Shown: positions 27,636 through 41,102, counted from the first letter of the stretch. The stretch: 64,000 nt of DNA from Vibrio diabolicus (GCA_001048675.1 CCKK01000020.1:558001-622000); one strand, 5' to 3'. The notes: a model not told the origin generated them from the letters alone. Program-made: numbers and translations.

Positions 27636-28400
27636 TTACCACTTTTTCTTCTCGCCGAAGAGTGCTTCCATGTCATTGTCGCGCTCTTTATCGGCGATCT
27701 GCTGCATTTCGGCATCACTTTTATCTTGGCGTTTTTTATCTAGGTCGCCCAGCATGTCTTCAAGCTTTTGTTTCGCTTGAATAGAGTAGGGATCGCTCTT
27801 TGTACTCAATGCATCGATACCTTTGCGTAGCAGTTGAAGTGCTGTACCAGGTTGACCTCGAGCGATTGAGTCATTTGCTCTTTTAATGACGTTTTCGATG
27901 TTGATACGAATCTGCATCGTTTCTAAACGCGCATTTTCAGCGACATAAGTCTGGGTGTCGATACGGCCTTTATTGTGTTCGTTACGGATAGTATCGCGGA
28001 GGCGTTTCACCAACTTAAGCATGACGATGGCTTGTTTATCACTGCTCGGCATTTTGAACGTGGTACTCTCGCCAGTGGGACCATTCTCTTTCAGTTGCTC
28101 AATCTGTTGCTTCATGTTTTCGATACGTTGAGCAAGCTGCTTATTCTTCGGGTCAAGCTCATGCATGCTTTCTAGCGCGTCAAGAATACGATTGTTTAGA
28201 CATAGCAACAGCTCCTTGCTAAAAGGGATATGGTGCGCATGACCAATCAACTCTTCAGTGCCATCAATCAAGGCAACATAGCGTGCGGACTCCTGTCTTT
28301 TCGCAGTCTCTACCTTGACCTTATACTGCAACATAATGTTATAGCCTAGGATCAACACCAGTAGGATGGCTACCAAAGCGATTATTAAACCAATATTCAT
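27636..28400 (-). CDS. Membrane-anchored coiled-coil protein of unknown function
   Basis: A protein of 254 aa: one N-terminal membrane helix (IGLIIALVAILLVLILGYNIML) then a long charged region predicted to be helical/coiled-coil (LAQRIENMKQQIEQLKE, LEDMLGDLDKKRQDKSDAEMQQIADKERD), ending in a basic KKKW. The orientation is likely N-out/C-in with a cytoplasmic coiled coil. Homologues in vibrios are, to my knowledge, only described as hypothetical; I cannot assign a function. It is a monocistronic unit on the minus strand with its own terminator, divergent from cysB. Confidence 0.7.
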   Translation of the reverse strand: MNIGLIIALVAILLVLILGYNIMLQYKVKVETAKRQESARYVALIDGTEELIGHAHHIPFSKELLLCLNNRILDALESMHELDPKNKQLAQRIENMKQQIEQLKENGPTGESTTFKMPSSDKQAIVMLKLVKRLRDTIRNEHNKGRIDTQTYVAENARLETMQIRINIENVIKRANDSIARGQPGTALQLLRKGIDALSTKSDPYSIQAKQKLEDMLGDLDKKRQDKSDAEMQQIADKERDNDMEALFGEKKKW

Positions 28401-29688
<1,288 letters not shown>

Positions 29689-29708
29689 CACTTCATTGAT
29701 GTTTCGAT

Positions 29709-29738
29709 TCCCTCTACAATGCGCTCGTTGTAGGGGGA
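29709..29738 (+). promoter_or_regulatory. Hairpin masking the ribosome site of the methyltransferase gene
   Basis: An 11-bp stem (TCCCTCTACAA / TTGTAGGGGGA, one G-U pair) with an 8-nt loop. The 3' arm contains the GGGGGA Shine-Dalgarno; the ATG begins 4 nt later. No T-run follows, so translational control is more likely than termination. Confidence 0.5.
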
Positions 29739-29741
29739 GCT

Positions 29742-30938
29742 ATGAAAACGCAATTTCAATTTATTAATGACTGCTTATTGGAAAACGAATCGCTATGGCG
29801 GTTTGAACCATTTAAAAGTAGCATCCACATCTCATTACCTTGGCAAGAGCAACACCCTCAGTTGTGCCAGTGGTTAGTGTCTCTTTCTCCCTCTCAAATC
29901 GAAGAGTATAAAGCGGAACCTGAACTCGCCTTAAAAGCGATAAGCGCGTTCGTGCCTCAACTCGAACAACTCGCTTATCACACGCGTTTAGAGTCTTTAA
30001 CCTTAAATGGCTTGGCACTCGCTCGTGGTTTAGACAACGGCATTCCCGGACGTAAGCTGGAGCAAATCAGCTCGATGGGTGAAGCTGCAATTCAACAACA
30101 CTGTGGCGAAGAATGGTTAGAGTGGTGTTCAGGGAAAGGTTATTTAGGACGAATCCTGGCAACACAAACCGATCAGCCTGTGACCAGTTTCGAATATCAA
30201 CAAGTACTGTGTGATTCGGGGCAACAAGCTGCGAATGAACACCATTGGAAAATGACGTTTATTCAAGGTGACGCGTTCGATAGCAAAGCAAAAGCGGTAT
30301 TCAAGCCAACGCAACACGCGGTGGCACTGCATGCGTGTGGTGACCTCCATGTTCGTCTAATGCAGTACGGCAGTGAGAATGGGATTGCTGCGATGACTAT
30401 CTCACCTTGTTGTTATCACTTGATTCAGTCGGAACAATACCAGCCGATGTCGAAACCGGGGAGGGTTTCTTCTCTCTCATTGTCTAAGCAAGAACTGCGT
30501 ATCCCGTTACAGCAAACGGTGACAGGGGGAGAGCGTGTACGTCGCCATCGTCAGCAGGAAATGGTGTTTCGTCTTGGCTTCGATTTGATTACTCGACGAG
30601 CGTTAGGCATGGCAGAGTACCAACCTGTCCCCAGTATTCGTAAGTCGCAATTAAGTGAAGGCTTTGAATCTTTGTGTCGCTGGGCGGCGGAGCAGAAAGG
30701 TATCGTTCTTTCTCAAGAAATCGATTTCGATCATTTTGAAAAGTTAAGCGAACAACGCTTCTGGCAAATGGAGAGAATGAGCTTAGTGCAACTGGTTTTT
30801 CAACGTCCATTGGAGATCTGGCTCGCATTGGACAAAGCACTTTATCTTGAAGAACGTGGTTATCGTGTTAGATTGTCAGAGTTTTGCCCTAAATCAGTTA
30901 CACCTAGAAATATTTTAATTTGCGCATATAAGAATTAG
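29742..30938 (+). CDS. SAM-dependent methyltransferase-like protein
   Basis: A protein of 398 aa. The central part has a Rossmann methyltransferase core: EWLEWCSGKGYLGRILA (motif I, SAM-binding glycine loop, residue ~130), FEYQQVLCDSG, and HAVALHACGDLHVRLM followed by ISPCCYH, as in the GSTCD/Methyltransf_32-type family. The N-terminal ~100 residues are helical and the C-terminus ends in RNILICAYKN. Substrate unknown (RNA or small molecule). The strong SD GGGGGAG lies within a hairpin. It stands between cysB and a bidirectional terminator. Confidence 0.75.
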   Translation: MKTQFQFINDCLLENESLWRFEPFKSSIHISLPWQEQHPQLCQWLVSLSPSQIEEYKAEPELALKAISAFVPQLEQLAYHTRLESLTLNGLALARGLDNGIPGRKLEQISSMGEAAIQQHCGEEWLEWCSGKGYLGRILATQTDQPVTSFEYQQVLCDSGQQAANEHHWKMTFIQGDAFDSKAKAVFKPTQHAVALHACGDLHVRLMQYGSENGIAAMTISPCCYHLIQSEQYQPMSKPGRVSSLSLSKQELRIPLQQTVTGGERVRRHRQQEMVFRLGFDLITRRALGMAEYQPVPSIRKSQLSEGFESLCRWAAEQKGIVLSQEIDFDHFEKLSEQRFWQMERMSLVQLVFQRPLEIWLALDKALYLEERGYRVRLSEFCPKSVTPRNILICAYKN

Positions 30939-30968
30939 TTATTTTTTATAGCTAAACGCTCTATATGA

Positions 30969-30998
30969 AAAAGCCCACTTATGCGTGGGCTTTTGTAA
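30969..30998. terminator. Bidirectional terminator between methyltransferase and ald genes
   Basis: A 10-bp stem AAAAGCCCAC / GTGGGCTTTT with a 6-nt loop. Confidence 0.9.
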
Positions 30999-31031
30999 AC
31001 AAAACGTGACAAATTGTGTTTTATTTTGTCA

Positions 31032-32156
31032 TTAATTGAACATAGCGATAGCTTGAGTTGGTTCAACGTATTCCAAGTCAAAGCTTTCTGCTACTTCTTT
31101 ACATGTTACTTTTCCGTGAATAACGTTTAGACCTTCAAGGAAGCCTTTGTCTTCTAGAAGTGCCTCACGGTAGCCTTTGTTTGCGAGTTTCACAATGTAA
31201 GGGAGTGTTGCATTGTTCAATGCGAAAGTTGAAGTACGTGCAACCGCACCAGGCATATTTGCTACGCAGTAGTGAACCACTTCATCCACGATGTAAGTTG
31301 GATCTGCGTGGGTTGTTGCGTGAGATGTCTCGAAACAGCCACCTTGGTCAATAGCCACGTCAACCACTGCCGCACCAGGTTTCATCTTAGCAATGTGCTC
31401 TTTTGTTACCAGCTTAGGCGCTGCTGCTCCAGGAATTAGAACGGCACCGATAACAAGGTCAGCTTCTAGAACATGCTTCTCGATAGCATCTTCAGTAGAA
31501 TAAACCACTTTAGCGCGACCTTGGAATTCTTCGTCAAGCTTACGAAGTGTATCTACGTTGCGGTCTAGAATGGTTACGTCAGCGCGAAGACCAACAGCCA
31601 TACGAGCTGCGTTTGCACCAACAACACCACCACCAACGATGACGACTTTCGCTGGCTCAACACCAGGTACGCCACCTAGTAGCAGACCACGACCGCCGTG
31701 TGATTTTTCCAATGTTTGCGCACCAGCTTGGATAGACATCCGACCTGCCACTTCTGACATTGGTGCTAACAGTGGCAAACGACCCATATTATCTGTTACA
31801 GTCTCATAGGCTATACAGACAGCTTTGCTCTTGATTAGCTCATCAGTTTGTGGAAAATCTGGTGCTAGGTGTAAATAAGTAAATAAAATTTGCCCTTCGC
31901 GGAGCATTGCTCTCTCTACTGCTTGGGGTTCTTTTACTTTTACAATCATGTCTGCTTGCGCGAATACGTCTGCAGCATGAGGGAGAATGGATGCGCCGAC
32001 AGCGATGTAATCATCGTCTGAAAAACCAATGCCGGCACCTGCATTGGTCTCAACTAAAACTTGGTGACCATGTGAGATGAGTTCTCTCACGCTTGCTGGG
32101 ATCATACCAACACGATATTCGTGGTTCTTGATTTCCTTAGGTACGCCAATGATCAT
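31032..32156 (-). CDS. ald: Alanine dehydrogenase
   Basis: An NAD-dependent L-alanine dehydrogenase of 374 aa (alanine to pyruvate plus ammonia). N-terminal [20 protein letters not shown] with the substrate-binding Arg, catalytic Lys/His region VKVKEPQ and [10 protein letters not shown], the NAD-binding [20 protein letters not shown], and [10 protein letters not shown] near the C-terminus are all present, at family length. It is divergent from lrp, whose product is expected to activate it; a ~156-bp AT-rich gap separates the two, suitable for Lrp binding. No other gene is in its transcription unit. Confidence 0.95.
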   Translation of the reverse strand: MIIGVPKEIKNHEYRVGMIPASVRELISHGHQVLVETNAGAGIGFSDDDYIAVGASILPHAADVFAQADMIVKVKEPQAVERAMLREGQILFTYLHLAPDFPQTDELIKSKAVCIAYETVTDNMGRLPLLAPMSEVAGRMSIQAGAQTLEKSHGGRGLLLGGVPGVEPAKVVIVGGGVVGANAARMAVGLRADVTILDRNVDTLRKLDEEFQGRAKVVYSTEDAIEKHVLEADLVIGAVLIPGAAAPKLVTKEHIAKMKPGAAVVDVAIDQGGCFETSHATTHADPTYIVDEVVHYCVANMPGAVARTSTFALNNATLPYIVKLANKGYREALLEDKGFLEGLNVIHGKVTCKEVAESFDLEYVEPTQAIAMFN

Positions 32157-32312
32157 CCTGTATCCTCTTTCTATAATGGTTGTATTAACTGTTTGTAGGG
32201 TGTTATTGTCGAATTAATAACTAGTATAGTTATAGATTTGTAAAATTTGGCACCAAATATTAAAAAGTTGTAGTATATTTTTTTGCAAGGAAGTAATAAG
32301 GTGGAATAAAAA

Positions 32313-32807
32313 ATGGCAGACAACTATAAAAAGCCGTCCAAGGAACTAGACCGTATCGACCGCAACATTCTTAATGAACTGCAGAAAGACGGTCGTATTT
32401 CAAACGTTGAGCTTTCAAAACGTGTGGGACTTTCTCCAACGCCATGTTTGGAGCGTGTGCGTCGCTTAGAGCGTCAGGGTTACATCACAGGATACACTGC
32501 ATTATTGAATCCGCAGTTCCTGGATGCGTCACTATTAGTTTTCGTTGAGATTACACTAAACCGTGGTGCGCCGGATGTATTTGAGCAGTTTAACTCAGCT
32601 GTTCAAAAGCTAGACGACATACAAGAGTGTCATCTTGTATCAGGTGACTTTGACTATCTTCTTAAAACCCGTGTATCAGATATGGGTGCTTACCGCCGAC
32701 TATTGGGCGATACGTTACTACGCCTACCTGGCGTAAATGACACTCGCACATACGTTGTAATGGAAGAAGTGAAACAATCTAACCAGCTTGTGATCAAAAC
32801 TCGTTAA
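32313..32807 (+). CDS. lrp: Leucine-responsive regulatory protein Lrp
   Basis: A protein of 164 aa, near-identical in pattern to E. coli Lrp: helix-turn-helix LDRIDRNILNELQKDGRISNVELSKRVGLSPTPCLERVRRLERQG, then the RAM effector-binding domain with VSGDFDYLLKTRVSDMGAYR and GVNDTRTYVVMEEVK. It is a global feast/famine regulator responding to leucine and alanine. It is divergent from alanine dehydrogenase. The downstream ftsK gene has its own promoter region after two hairpins, as in other enterics and vibrios. Confidence 0.96.
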   Translation: MADNYKKPSKELDRIDRNILNELQKDGRISNVELSKRVGLSPTPCLERVRRLERQGYITGYTALLNPQFLDASLLVFVEITLNRGAPDVFEQFNSAVQKLDDIQECHLVSGDFDYLLKTRVSDMGAYRRLLGDTLLRLPGVNDTRTYVVMEEVKQSNQLVIKTR

Positions 32808-32818
32808 TTTCTTGCAAA

Positions 32819-32843
32819 GAAAGCGGTATATGCTTCCGCTTTC
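32819..32843 (+). terminator. Hairpin after lrp
   Basis: Stem GAAAGCGG / CCGCTTTC with a 9-nt loop; weak T tail, so a probable but inefficient terminator. Confidence 0.5.
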
Positions 32844-32891
32844 GCCAGAGAGTAATTGGGTTTTTCTCTTTGATATGGTTAAATCAATTTA

Positions 32892-32922
32892 CCGAGCGGC
32901 TTGATGCCGCTCGGAATGTTTT
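32892..32922 (+). terminator. Second hairpin between lrp and ftsK
   Basis: A 9-bp stem CCGAGCGGC / GCCGCTCGG with a 5-nt loop, then AATGTTTT. It could be a terminator for lrp or a leader hairpin of ftsK. Confidence 0.55.
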
Positions 32923-32959
32923 GCAATTTCCTATTTCATTTCCATATTCAAGTTGATTT

Positions 32960-35900
32960 ATGTTCAAAGAGAACGCAAAGAAAGTCGAAACCATTATCAA
33001 AACCAGTGAAGAGCCCCAGTCTTCACGCTTAAATGGCTTCCAACGCTTAAAAGAGTGCTGCTTTATCGTTGGCGTTCTTAGCTCGGTATTGCTTGCGGTT
33101 GCACTATTTACCTTCAGTCCGGCCGATCCTTCCTGGTCCCAAACCGCATGGGGAGGGGAGATCGACAATGCTGGTGGCCTTTTCGGCGCTTGGCTTGCGG
33201 ACACACTATTCTTCACATTTGGCTCTCTCGCTTATCCCATCCCTTTCTTGCTAGCTGCGGCTGCATGGGTGATTTGCCGTAAACGAGGAGAAGATGAGCC
33301 AATTGATTTCATGTTATGGGGTACGAGGTTACTCGGCCTTGTCGTCCTTATAATGACTAGCTGTGGTCTAGCCGATATTAATTTTGATGATATTTGGTAT
33401 TTCTCGTCCGGTGGTGTCGTCGGGGACGTGTTGTCTAGCCTAGCTTTACCTACATTGAATGTACTTGGCACGACATTGGTACTGCTGTTCTTATGGGGAG
33501 CGGGTTTTACTCTCTTTACTGGCATCTCATGGCTTAACATCGTTGAGTGGCTTGGAGATCGTGCATTAGCGCTAATTGCGGCGCTTGCAAATAAGATAAG
33601 AGGCTCTGAGCAAGAAGTTTTAGAACCTCAGCTAGATGAGTTCGTGGAAGATAAAGTCTCTACGCCTAGACATAACGTAGACCATGACATTGATGATGAG
33701 CCGCTTCCTCATTTAACGGCGTTCGATGTCGATGAGCCGAAAGAATCGGCGCCTGCACATGAGTATCCTATTTATATGCCGCAAGCTAAACCTGAGAAGC
33801 CAGCGGAACAAATGATGGTGGAACCAACGCCACCACAACACAAGGCTACGGTTAATGCTGCGCCAGTTTATGCTCAACCTGAGCACCAAACGCAACCTGT
33901 CCATGCGGTGAATACTGATAACGTTGATCCGCTTCTGGAGCGTACCAAGCAGCTGAATGTCACGATAGAAGAGCTTGAAGCTGCAGCGCAACAAGCAGAT
34001 GACTGGGGAACTGAAGAACAGGTAGCCCCATCATTTGCAGACACTTACTCTTCCTATGTAGAGCAACATACAGCTACAGAAGAACCGATCAGTGTTGAAC
34101 CAGATTATGCGGAGTACGAACAATTTGAAGCAGAGCAAGTACAGCAGCCAAGTATTGAGCATCCTGTGCATGAAGAGCCTGTAATTGATTCCGCTGCGCT
34201 AGATAGCATCACGGAGCAAACAGAATCGAGTCAACACATTGAACCTATGATCTCTGATTTAGACGTGTTAGACGATGAAGACGAAGTGGAGTCACAGTCT
34301 GTACAACAAGTACAGCCAGCTCCAGCAACACCTCATCAGCAAGTGGCAACACCTTCAACAACATTTGAACCTGCACTTCAAAAAGCGGAGGTTGAAGAGG
34401 TTCAAGACGGCGACGAAGATGTAGCGGCATTCCAAGACATGGTTTCTAGTGCGCAAGCCAAAGTAGCAGCGACACAGAACCCATTTTTGGTACAGAAAGA
34501 AGAAAACTTGCCTGTTCCAGAAGAGCCACTTCCAACGCTCGAGTTGCTTTACCATCCAGAAAAACGCGAAAACTTTATCGACCGAGATGCGCTAGAGCAG
34601 GTCGCTCGATTGGTTGAGAGCAAGCTAGCGGACTACAAAATCAAAGCCGACGTGGTGGGGATTTATCCTGGTCCAGTGATCACTCGTTTTGAGCTTGATT
34701 TGGCGCCGGGGGTAAAAGTAAGCCGTATTTCTGGTCTTTCAACTGACTTAGCTCGTGCATTGTCTGCAATGGCGGTACGTGTTGTAGAAGTAATCCCAGG
34801 CAAGCCTTACATCGGTTTGGAACTGCCAAACATGAGTCGTCAGACGGTCTATTTATCTGATGTAATCAGTAGTCCTCAGTTTGAGCAAGCAACGTCACCA
34901 ACAACGGTTGTGTTAGGTCAAGACATTGCGGGCGAAGCTGTTGTGGCCGATCTCGCGAAGATGCCTCACGTGCTAGTAGCAGGTACAACTGGTTCTGGTA
35001 AGTCGGTGGGTGTGAACGTGATGATTTTGAGCATGCTATATAAAGCAGGTCCAGAAGATGTGCGCTTCATCATGATTGACCCGAAAATGCTAGAGCTTTC
35101 TATTTACGAAGGTATCCCTCATCTTCTTTCTGAAGTTGTGACTGATATGAAAGACGCATCAAACGCTCTACGTTGGTGTGTGGGTGAGATGGAACGTCGT
35201 TATAAATTGATGTCGGCATTGGGCGTTCGTAATGTGAAAGGCTTTAACGAGAAGTTGAAGATGGCAGCAGAAGCGGGTCACCCAATTCATGACCCATTCT
35301 GGCAAGAAGGCGACAGCATGGATACTGAACCGCCATTGCTAGAAAAACTGCCGTATATCGTTGTTGTTGTTGACGAATTTGCTGACCTAATGATGGTGGT
35401 AGGTAAGAAAGTTGAAGAACTGATTGCGCGCTTGGCACAAAAGGCGCGTGCGGCAGGTATTCATTTAATTCTTGCGACTCAGCGTCCATCGGTGGATGTT
35501 ATCACGGGTCTGATTAAAGCGAATATTCCAACTCGTGTTGCGTTTACGGTATCGACTAAAACAGACTCCCGTACGATTCTAGACCAAGGTGGTGCAGAAT
35601 CACTGCTTGGTATGGGTGATATGTTGTATCTACCGCCGGGCTCAAGTCATACAACTCGTGTCCACGGTGCATTTGCATCAGATGATGATGTTCATGCTGT
35701 TGTAAACAACTGGAAAGCGCGTGGTAAACCGAACTACATTGAAGAGATCATCAGCGGAGATCAAAGTCCAGAAAGCTTATTGCCAGGTGAGCAAATGGAA
35801 GCGGATGAAGATGTGGATCCACTCTTCGATCAAGTCGTTGAGCACGTAGTTCAGTCACGTCGAGGCTCTGTTTCTGGCGTACAGCGTCGATTTAAGATCG

Positions 35901-36013
35901 GTTACAACCGTGCCGCCCGTATTGTTGAGCAACTCGAAGCGCAAGGTATCGTGAGTGCACCGGGTCACAACGGTAACCGCGAAGTTTTAGCTCCTGCGCC
36001 GCCAAAAGATTAA
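32960..36013 (+). CDS. ftsK: DNA translocase FtsK
   Basis: A divisome DNA pump of 1017 aa. There are four membrane helices in the first ~190 residues (e.g. [18 protein letters not shown]), a long acidic Pro/Gln/Glu-rich linker (~220-530), then the RecA-like motor with Walker [14 protein letters not shown] and Walker [15 protein letters not shown]. The C-terminal gamma winged helix ([28 protein letters not shown]) reads KOPS sites and activates XerCD at dif. The linker is shorter than in E. coli (1329 aa), as usual in vibrios. lolA follows 74 bp later. Confidence 0.96.
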   Translation: MFKENAKKVETIIKTSEEPQSSRLNGFQRLKECCFIVGVLSSVLLAVALFTFSPADPSWSQTAWGGEIDNAGGLFGAWLADTLFFTFGSLAYPIPFLLAAAAWVICRKRGEDEPIDFMLWGTRLLGLVVLIMTSCGLADINFDDIWYFSSGGVVGDVLSSLALPTLNVLGTTLVLLFLWGAGFTLFTGISWLNIVEWLGDRALALIAALANKIRGSEQEVLEPQLDEFVEDKVSTPRHNVDHDIDDEPLPHLTAFDVDEPKESAPAHEYPIYMPQAKPEKPAEQMMVEPTPPQHKATVNAAPVYAQPEHQTQPVHAVNTDNVDPLLERTKQLNVTIEELEAAAQQADDWGTEEQVAPSFADTYSSYVEQHTATEEPISVEPDYAEYEQFEAEQVQQPSIEHPVHEEPVIDSAALDSITEQTESSQHIEPMISDLDVLDDEDEVESQSVQQVQPAPATPHQQVATPSTTFEPALQKAEVEEVQDGDEDVAAFQDMVSSAQAKVAATQNPFLVQKEENLPVPEEPLPTLELLYHPEKRENFIDRDALEQVARLVESKLADYKIKADVVGIYPGPVITRFELDLAPGVKVSRISGLSTDLARALSAMAVRVVEVIPGKPYIGLELPNMSRQTVYLSDVISSPQFEQATSPTTVVLGQDIAGEAVVADLAKMPHVLVAGTTGSGKSVGVNVMILSMLYKAGPEDVRFIMIDPKMLELSIYEGIPHLLSEVVTDMKDASNALRWCVGEMERRYKLMSALGVRNVKGFNEKLKMAAEAGHPIHDPFWQEGDSMDTEPPLLEKLPYIVVVVDEFADLMMVVGKKVEELIARLAQKARAAGIHLILATQRPSVDVITGLIKANIPTRVAFTVSTKTDSRTILDQGGAESLLGMGDMLYLPPGSSHTTRVHGAFASDDDVHAVVNNWKARGKPNYIEEIISGDQSPESLLPGEQMEADEDVDPLFDQVVEHVVQSRRGSVSGVQRRFKIGYNRAARIVEQLEAQGIVSAPGHNGNREVLAPAPPKD

Positions 36014-36087
36014 TGAACTTGTTTTACTCACTTCAGTCCAACTGAGGTGAGTAACTTTAGGTCTTTGACCCTCTGATAGGTATCTGA

Positions 36088-36714
36088 ATGAAAAAACGAT
36101 TTTCAGCGAAACTTTTCTCAGCGCTAGTTTTAAGCGTTTCTTTCTTCTCAGCTGCGAATGCAGCATCTCCCAAAGATGAACTCAATAAACGCCTCGCAAT
36201 GAACGAGGGTTTCAGTGCCGATTTCTCCCAGCAAGTGATCAGCCCTGAAGGTGAAACGGTAATGGAAGGTGAGGGCACGGTTGAAATCGCTCGTCCAAGC
36301 TTGTTCCGTTGGAGTACGACTTTTCCTGATGAAAACCTTTTAGTATCTGACGGTAAGACGTTGTGGTATTACAGCCCATTCATTGAACAAGTAAGCATTT
36401 ACTGGCAAGAGCAAGCGACCGAGCAAACACCATTTGTGCTGTTAACTCGCAATAGAGCAAGCGACTGGGATAACTATAAGATTTCTCAGAAAGGTAATGA
36501 GTTTACGCTCATTCCAACGGCAATTGACTCTACTCAAGGCCAATTCCAGATTAATATTGATGCAAAAGGCGTAGTGAAAGGCTTTAACGTCATTGAGCAA
36601 GATGGTCAGAAAGGGCTGTTTACTTTTAGTAATGTTAAGCTTGGTAAACCAAAGGTAGACAGATTTACATTCACAATTCCAGATGGCGTGGAAGTGGATG
36701 ACCAAAGGAATTAA
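36088..36714 (+). CDS. lolA: Outer-membrane lipoprotein carrier protein LolA
   Basis: A periplasmic chaperone of 208 aa that carries lipoproteins from LolCDE to LolB. A signal peptide ends ANA-AS (about residue 26). The mature part has [28 protein letters not shown] with the conserved Arg, and [15 protein letters not shown], all typical. Length matches the family. It is between ftsK and rarA, the same order as in E. coli; rarA begins within a few bases of its stop, so they are co-transcribed. Confidence 0.95.
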   Translation: MKKRFSAKLFSALVLSVSFFSAANAASPKDELNKRLAMNEGFSADFSQQVISPEGETVMEGEGTVEIARPSLFRWSTTFPDENLLVSDGKTLWYYSPFIEQVSIYWQEQATEQTPFVLLTRNRASDWDNYKISQKGNEFTLIPTAIDSTQGQFQINIDAKGVVKGFNVIEQDGQKGLFTFSNVKLGKPKVDRFTFTIPDGVEVDDQRN

Positions 36715-36720
36715 TTGGTA

Positions 36721-38070
36721 GTGAGTAATTACACGTTAGATTTCTCAGGGGACGAAGATTTTCGTCCCCTTGCTGCTCGTATGAGACCACAAACTATCGA
36801 ACAGTATATTGGACAGCAGCATATTTTAGGTCCGGGTAAACCCCTACGCCGAGCGCTAGAGGCTGGACACATTCACTCGATGATTTTGTGGGGACCACCA
36901 GGCACAGGCAAAACGACATTAGCGGAAGTGGCAGCAAACTATGCCAACGCCGAAGTTGAGCGTGTATCTGCGGTGACGTCTGGCGTTAAAGAGATCCGTG
37001 CTGCGATCGACAAAGCGCGTGAGAACAAAATGGCAGGTCGCCGCACTATCTTATTCGTGGATGAGGTGCATCGCTTTAACAAATCACAGCAAGATGCGTT
37101 TTTACCGCATATTGAAGACGGTACGGTTACGTTTATCGGTGCGACCACAGAGAACCCTTCGTTTGAGTTAAACAACGCATTACTCTCGCGTGCTCGCGTT
37201 TACAAGTTGACTTCTCTTGGCCAGAGCGAAATATCGCTGGCGCTTGCTCAAGCGATTAACGACAAAGAGCGCGGCTTGGGGAATATACCAGCACATTTCG
37301 CCGATAACGTACTAGATCGTCTAGCAGAGCTAGTTAACGGTGATGCTCGCATGTCTCTTAACTACCTTGAGCTGCTATACGATATGGCAGAAGACAATGC
37401 GCAAGGTGAAAAAGAAATCACGCTTAAGTTGCTTGCGGAAGTGGCGGGAGAAAAGGTCTCTCGCTTTGATAACAAAGGTGATATCTGGTACGACTTAATC
37501 TCTGCGGTTCACAAATCTATTCGTGGATCAAACCCAGATGCCGCTTTGTATTGGGCTGCTCGTATGATAGCTGCAGGTTGTGATCCACTTTACATTGCCC
37601 GTCGATTACTTGCGATAGCATCGGAAGATGTCGGCAATGCGGACCCTAGAGCCATGCAAGTTGCACTCTCCGCGTGGGACTGTTTTACACGCGTTGGTCC
37701 AGCAGAAGGTGAGCGTGCGATTGCTCAAGCAATTGTTTATCTCGCGTGCGCTCCAAAGAGTAATGCCGTTTATGTTGCTTGGAAACAAGCGCTCACTGAC
37801 GCACATAACTTGCCTGAATATGAAGTGCCGCATCACTTGCGTAATGCACCCACCAGTCTGATGAAAGACATGGGCTATGGCGTAGAATATCGATATGCTC
37901 ACGACGAGCCAGGTGCTTATGCAGCGGGTGAGCAATATTTGCCACCAGAAATGGCAGATCGTAAGTACTATCAGCCGACAAATCGCGGTCTAGAAACCAA
38001 AATCGGCGAAAAGTTAGATTACTTGGCTAAATTAGACGCAAATAGCCAACAAAAGCGCTATGAAAAGTAG
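36721..38070 (+). CDS. rarA: Replication-associated recombination protein RarA (MgsA)
   Basis: An AAA+ ATPase of 449 aa acting at stalled forks. Walker A is [15 protein letters not shown], Walker [14 protein letters not shown], and sensor [24 protein letters not shown]. The C-terminal tetramerisation part carries [20 protein letters not shown] sequence and [21 protein letters not shown]. The start is taken as GTG at 36721, giving [22 protein letters not shown], which aligns with E. coli RarA; TTG at 36715 is closer to the AGGA and cannot be ruled out. It is translated directly after lolA. Confidence 0.93.
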   Translation: MSNYTLDFSGDEDFRPLAARMRPQTIEQYIGQQHILGPGKPLRRALEAGHIHSMILWGPPGTGKTTLAEVAANYANAEVERVSAVTSGVKEIRAAIDKARENKMAGRRTILFVDEVHRFNKSQQDAFLPHIEDGTVTFIGATTENPSFELNNALLSRARVYKLTSLGQSEISLALAQAINDKERGLGNIPAHFADNVLDRLAELVNGDARMSLNYLELLYDMAEDNAQGEKEITLKLLAEVAGEKVSRFDNKGDIWYDLISAVHKSIRGSNPDAALYWAARMIAAGCDPLYIARRLLAIASEDVGNADPRAMQVALSAWDCFTRVGPAEGERAIAQAIVYLACAPKSNAVYVAWKQALTDAHNLPEYEVPHHLRNAPTSLMKDMGYGVEYRYAHDEPGAYAAGEQYLPPEMADRKYYQPTNRGLETKIGEKLDYLAKLDANSQQKRYEK

Positions 38071-38107
38071 GCATTTTTGGATACATTTGTTCAGTAAATT
38101 TTTTTAA

Positions 38108-39469
<1,362 letters not shown>

Positions 39470-39490
39470 TTCATTAACCACTAGAACACC

Positions 39491-39518
39491 AAAACCCAGC
39501 TTCAGTGCTGGGTTTTTT
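39491..39518 (+). terminator. Terminator of serS
   Basis: A 10-bp stem AAAACCCAGC / GCTGGGTTTT with a 6-nt loop, then TT. Confidence 0.93.
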
Positions 39519-39675
39519 GTTATTTGCGTCGAGTGAAAATACGTTGTTATGTAATTAGCACACGCAATAGTGAAGAGCTCGCCCAGAATCTGGCAGTACG
39601 AGACAAATGATATTTTTCTAAACGGTTTTTCACGTGACAAGCTAATGGCATCATTTGCCCTTGTTGTTAAACGTT

Positions 39676-40407
39676 ATGCCAGTAAATCATCTTTCATTGC
39701 TTGTTATTTTTGCGCTTACTTTGCTCGTTAGTAAGAGTGTTATCGCAAGTGAACTTATTCAGCCTCAATACTTAGATAGTGAGCGAACCGATCGCTTTTT
39801 CGCGCGCGAAATAGCGCAACCTTCCAAAGAAAATATGCAACTTCGTAACTCACTCGATTGGGGCTATGAACTTGAATTGAAACGTGCATCTGATGAAGAA
39901 AAACTAGTATCTAATTGCCAAGACTTAGCTACGGCATACTCTACGGGCTTTACTGCGGCAAAAGCCTATGAATACGGCGCGTTTAAAGCATATTTAACTC
40001 AGTGCCAAACATGGAGTGAGATGGCAAAGTTAGCTGCCTCTAAGCGCTCATTTATATCAGACTTTAAGTTAGACGATACCTTTCCTAATTTCGCTCCAAG
40101 TGCACTTGCTTTTGTTATTTCTGACGAAAGTGCAGAGAAAGCAAAGACACTATCAACGTGGGATGAAGCGGACCATATCCAAAGAACTCAGGTCATCAGT
40201 GAAGTCAGAGCAGAGTATTACGATTCGACTGATGGCTTTCAGGTTATTAGCGTTACCGCAAAAGGTGATTACAACGCTGACGGCATCGAGGATATCGTTA
40301 TTGAGAAAGAGAATAGTGTACTCAGTGGCTCGTATTCATCTTCACACGGATATGTATTAACCCGTATGTCTGAACAAGCGCTATTTACAGTGTTGGCTGA
40401 ATGGTAA
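39676..40407 (+). CDS. Exported hypothetical protein with a calcium-loop-like motif
   Basis: About 243 aa, not recognised. A signal peptide (SLLVIFALTLLVSKSVIASE) indicates export. The mature part is charged; near the C-terminus GDYNADGIEDIVIEKEN has the D-x-N-x-D-G-x-x-D spacing of EF-hand/FG-GAP type Ca-binding loops. Two Cys (NCQDLATAY and LTQCQTW) could form a disulfide. The ATG at 39676 is chosen over a TTG at 39655; no strong SD is seen. It overlaps the next small exported protein by TAATG, so the two form a two-gene operon of unknown function. Confidence 0.62.
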   Translation: MPVNHLSLLVIFALTLLVSKSVIASELIQPQYLDSERTDRFFAREIAQPSKENMQLRNSLDWGYELELKRASDEEKLVSNCQDLATAYSTGFTAAKAYEYGAFKAYLTQCQTWSEMAKLAASKRSFISDFKLDDTFPNFAPSALAFVISDESAEKAKTLSTWDEADHIQRTQVISEVRAEYYDSTDGFQVISVTAKGDYNADGIEDIVIEKENSVLSGSYSSSHGYVLTRMSEQALFTVLAEW

Positions 40408-40841
40408 TGAAACGATTGGCGGTCACTTTGGGTTTAAGTGTTGCGATGATGAGCACGTTTGCTGTTGCTAACACCTCGCCCAGAAAAGTCTTTGAATGCT
40501 CAGTGAACCAAACTATGAACTTTAGTATTTTTATAGAGCAAGGCAAAGGTGGGATTATCTTTAATGAGTCCATTGAGAATCAAAGCTCTGTTTTACAGCG
40601 GATAAAACCTCAAGATTATCGTGTTGAACATTATCATCGAGCGTTGGTAGATGAGAAGTCTTTGGAATTTAGTATTGGTGAGCGCGTCATATTAGTCAGT
40701 GAGTACTTTAGTGAGGAGTTTAATGAGGCAGAGAAGATACTCAGTGTTACTTTGAGAGAGCCTGAGCAAACGCAGTATTTTGAATGTGAGGAAGGGAGTA
40801 TGAGTAACCTTGCATTGCTTTTCCATGAGACTGCCGAATAA
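40407..40841 (+). CDS. Small exported hypothetical protein
   Basis: A protein of 144 aa. A clear signal peptide (MKRLAVTLGLSVAMMSTFAVA-NT) is followed by a ~120-aa mature domain rich in Glu/Ser with two Cys (FECSVNQ, FECEEGS) likely to form a disulfide. Not recognised. The ATG at 40407 overlaps the stop of the preceding exported protein (TAATG), so it is translationally coupled. A two-residue-longer start at 40401 is possible. The pairing suggests that the two proteins act together in the periplasm, but nothing shows how. Confidence 0.6.
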   Translation: MKRLAVTLGLSVAMMSTFAVANTSPRKVFECSVNQTMNFSIFIEQGKGGIIFNESIENQSSVLQRIKPQDYRVEHYHRALVDEKSLEFSIGERVILVSEYFSEEFNEAEKILSVTLREPEQTQYFECEEGSMSNLALLFHETAE

Positions 40842-40979
40842 TCGATTACAGAGTGATTATTACCAAATCGTAATAGTGTTTTCGAATTTACCCTAATTAT
40901 CTTGTTATTTGTAGGCGATATAGTCATCCACCTTAACACGGTAAGTAGATTTTTCTCATTCAAGTAACGAGGAGGGCTT

Positions 40980-41102
40980 GTGGCCGTAGGGTGGGCAAAC
41001 GACGATAGCGTCAGCCAACAAATTCAACATATCATCGACGAGCGAGTAAAGACAGTCAACTTCGATAGCTTTGCTTTTCTCGTAAATAAAGAGACGGTTT
41101 GA
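40980..41102 (+). pseudogene. Truncated YbiI/TraR-DksA-type zinc finger remnant
   Basis: A GTG start with a strong ribosome site (AGGAGG, 4 nt spacer) opens 40 codons. The first ~24 residues (VAVGWANDDSVSQQIQHIID) closely resemble the N-terminus of E. coli YbiI, a small DksA/TraR-family C4 zinc-finger protein (recalled sequence). After ERVKTV the similarity stops; the Cys4 finger is missing and the frame ends NKETV. The stop codon lies in the arm of a terminator hairpin, so the rest of the gene has been replaced. Either a decayed gene or a shortened product that is still translated. Confidence 0.55.
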
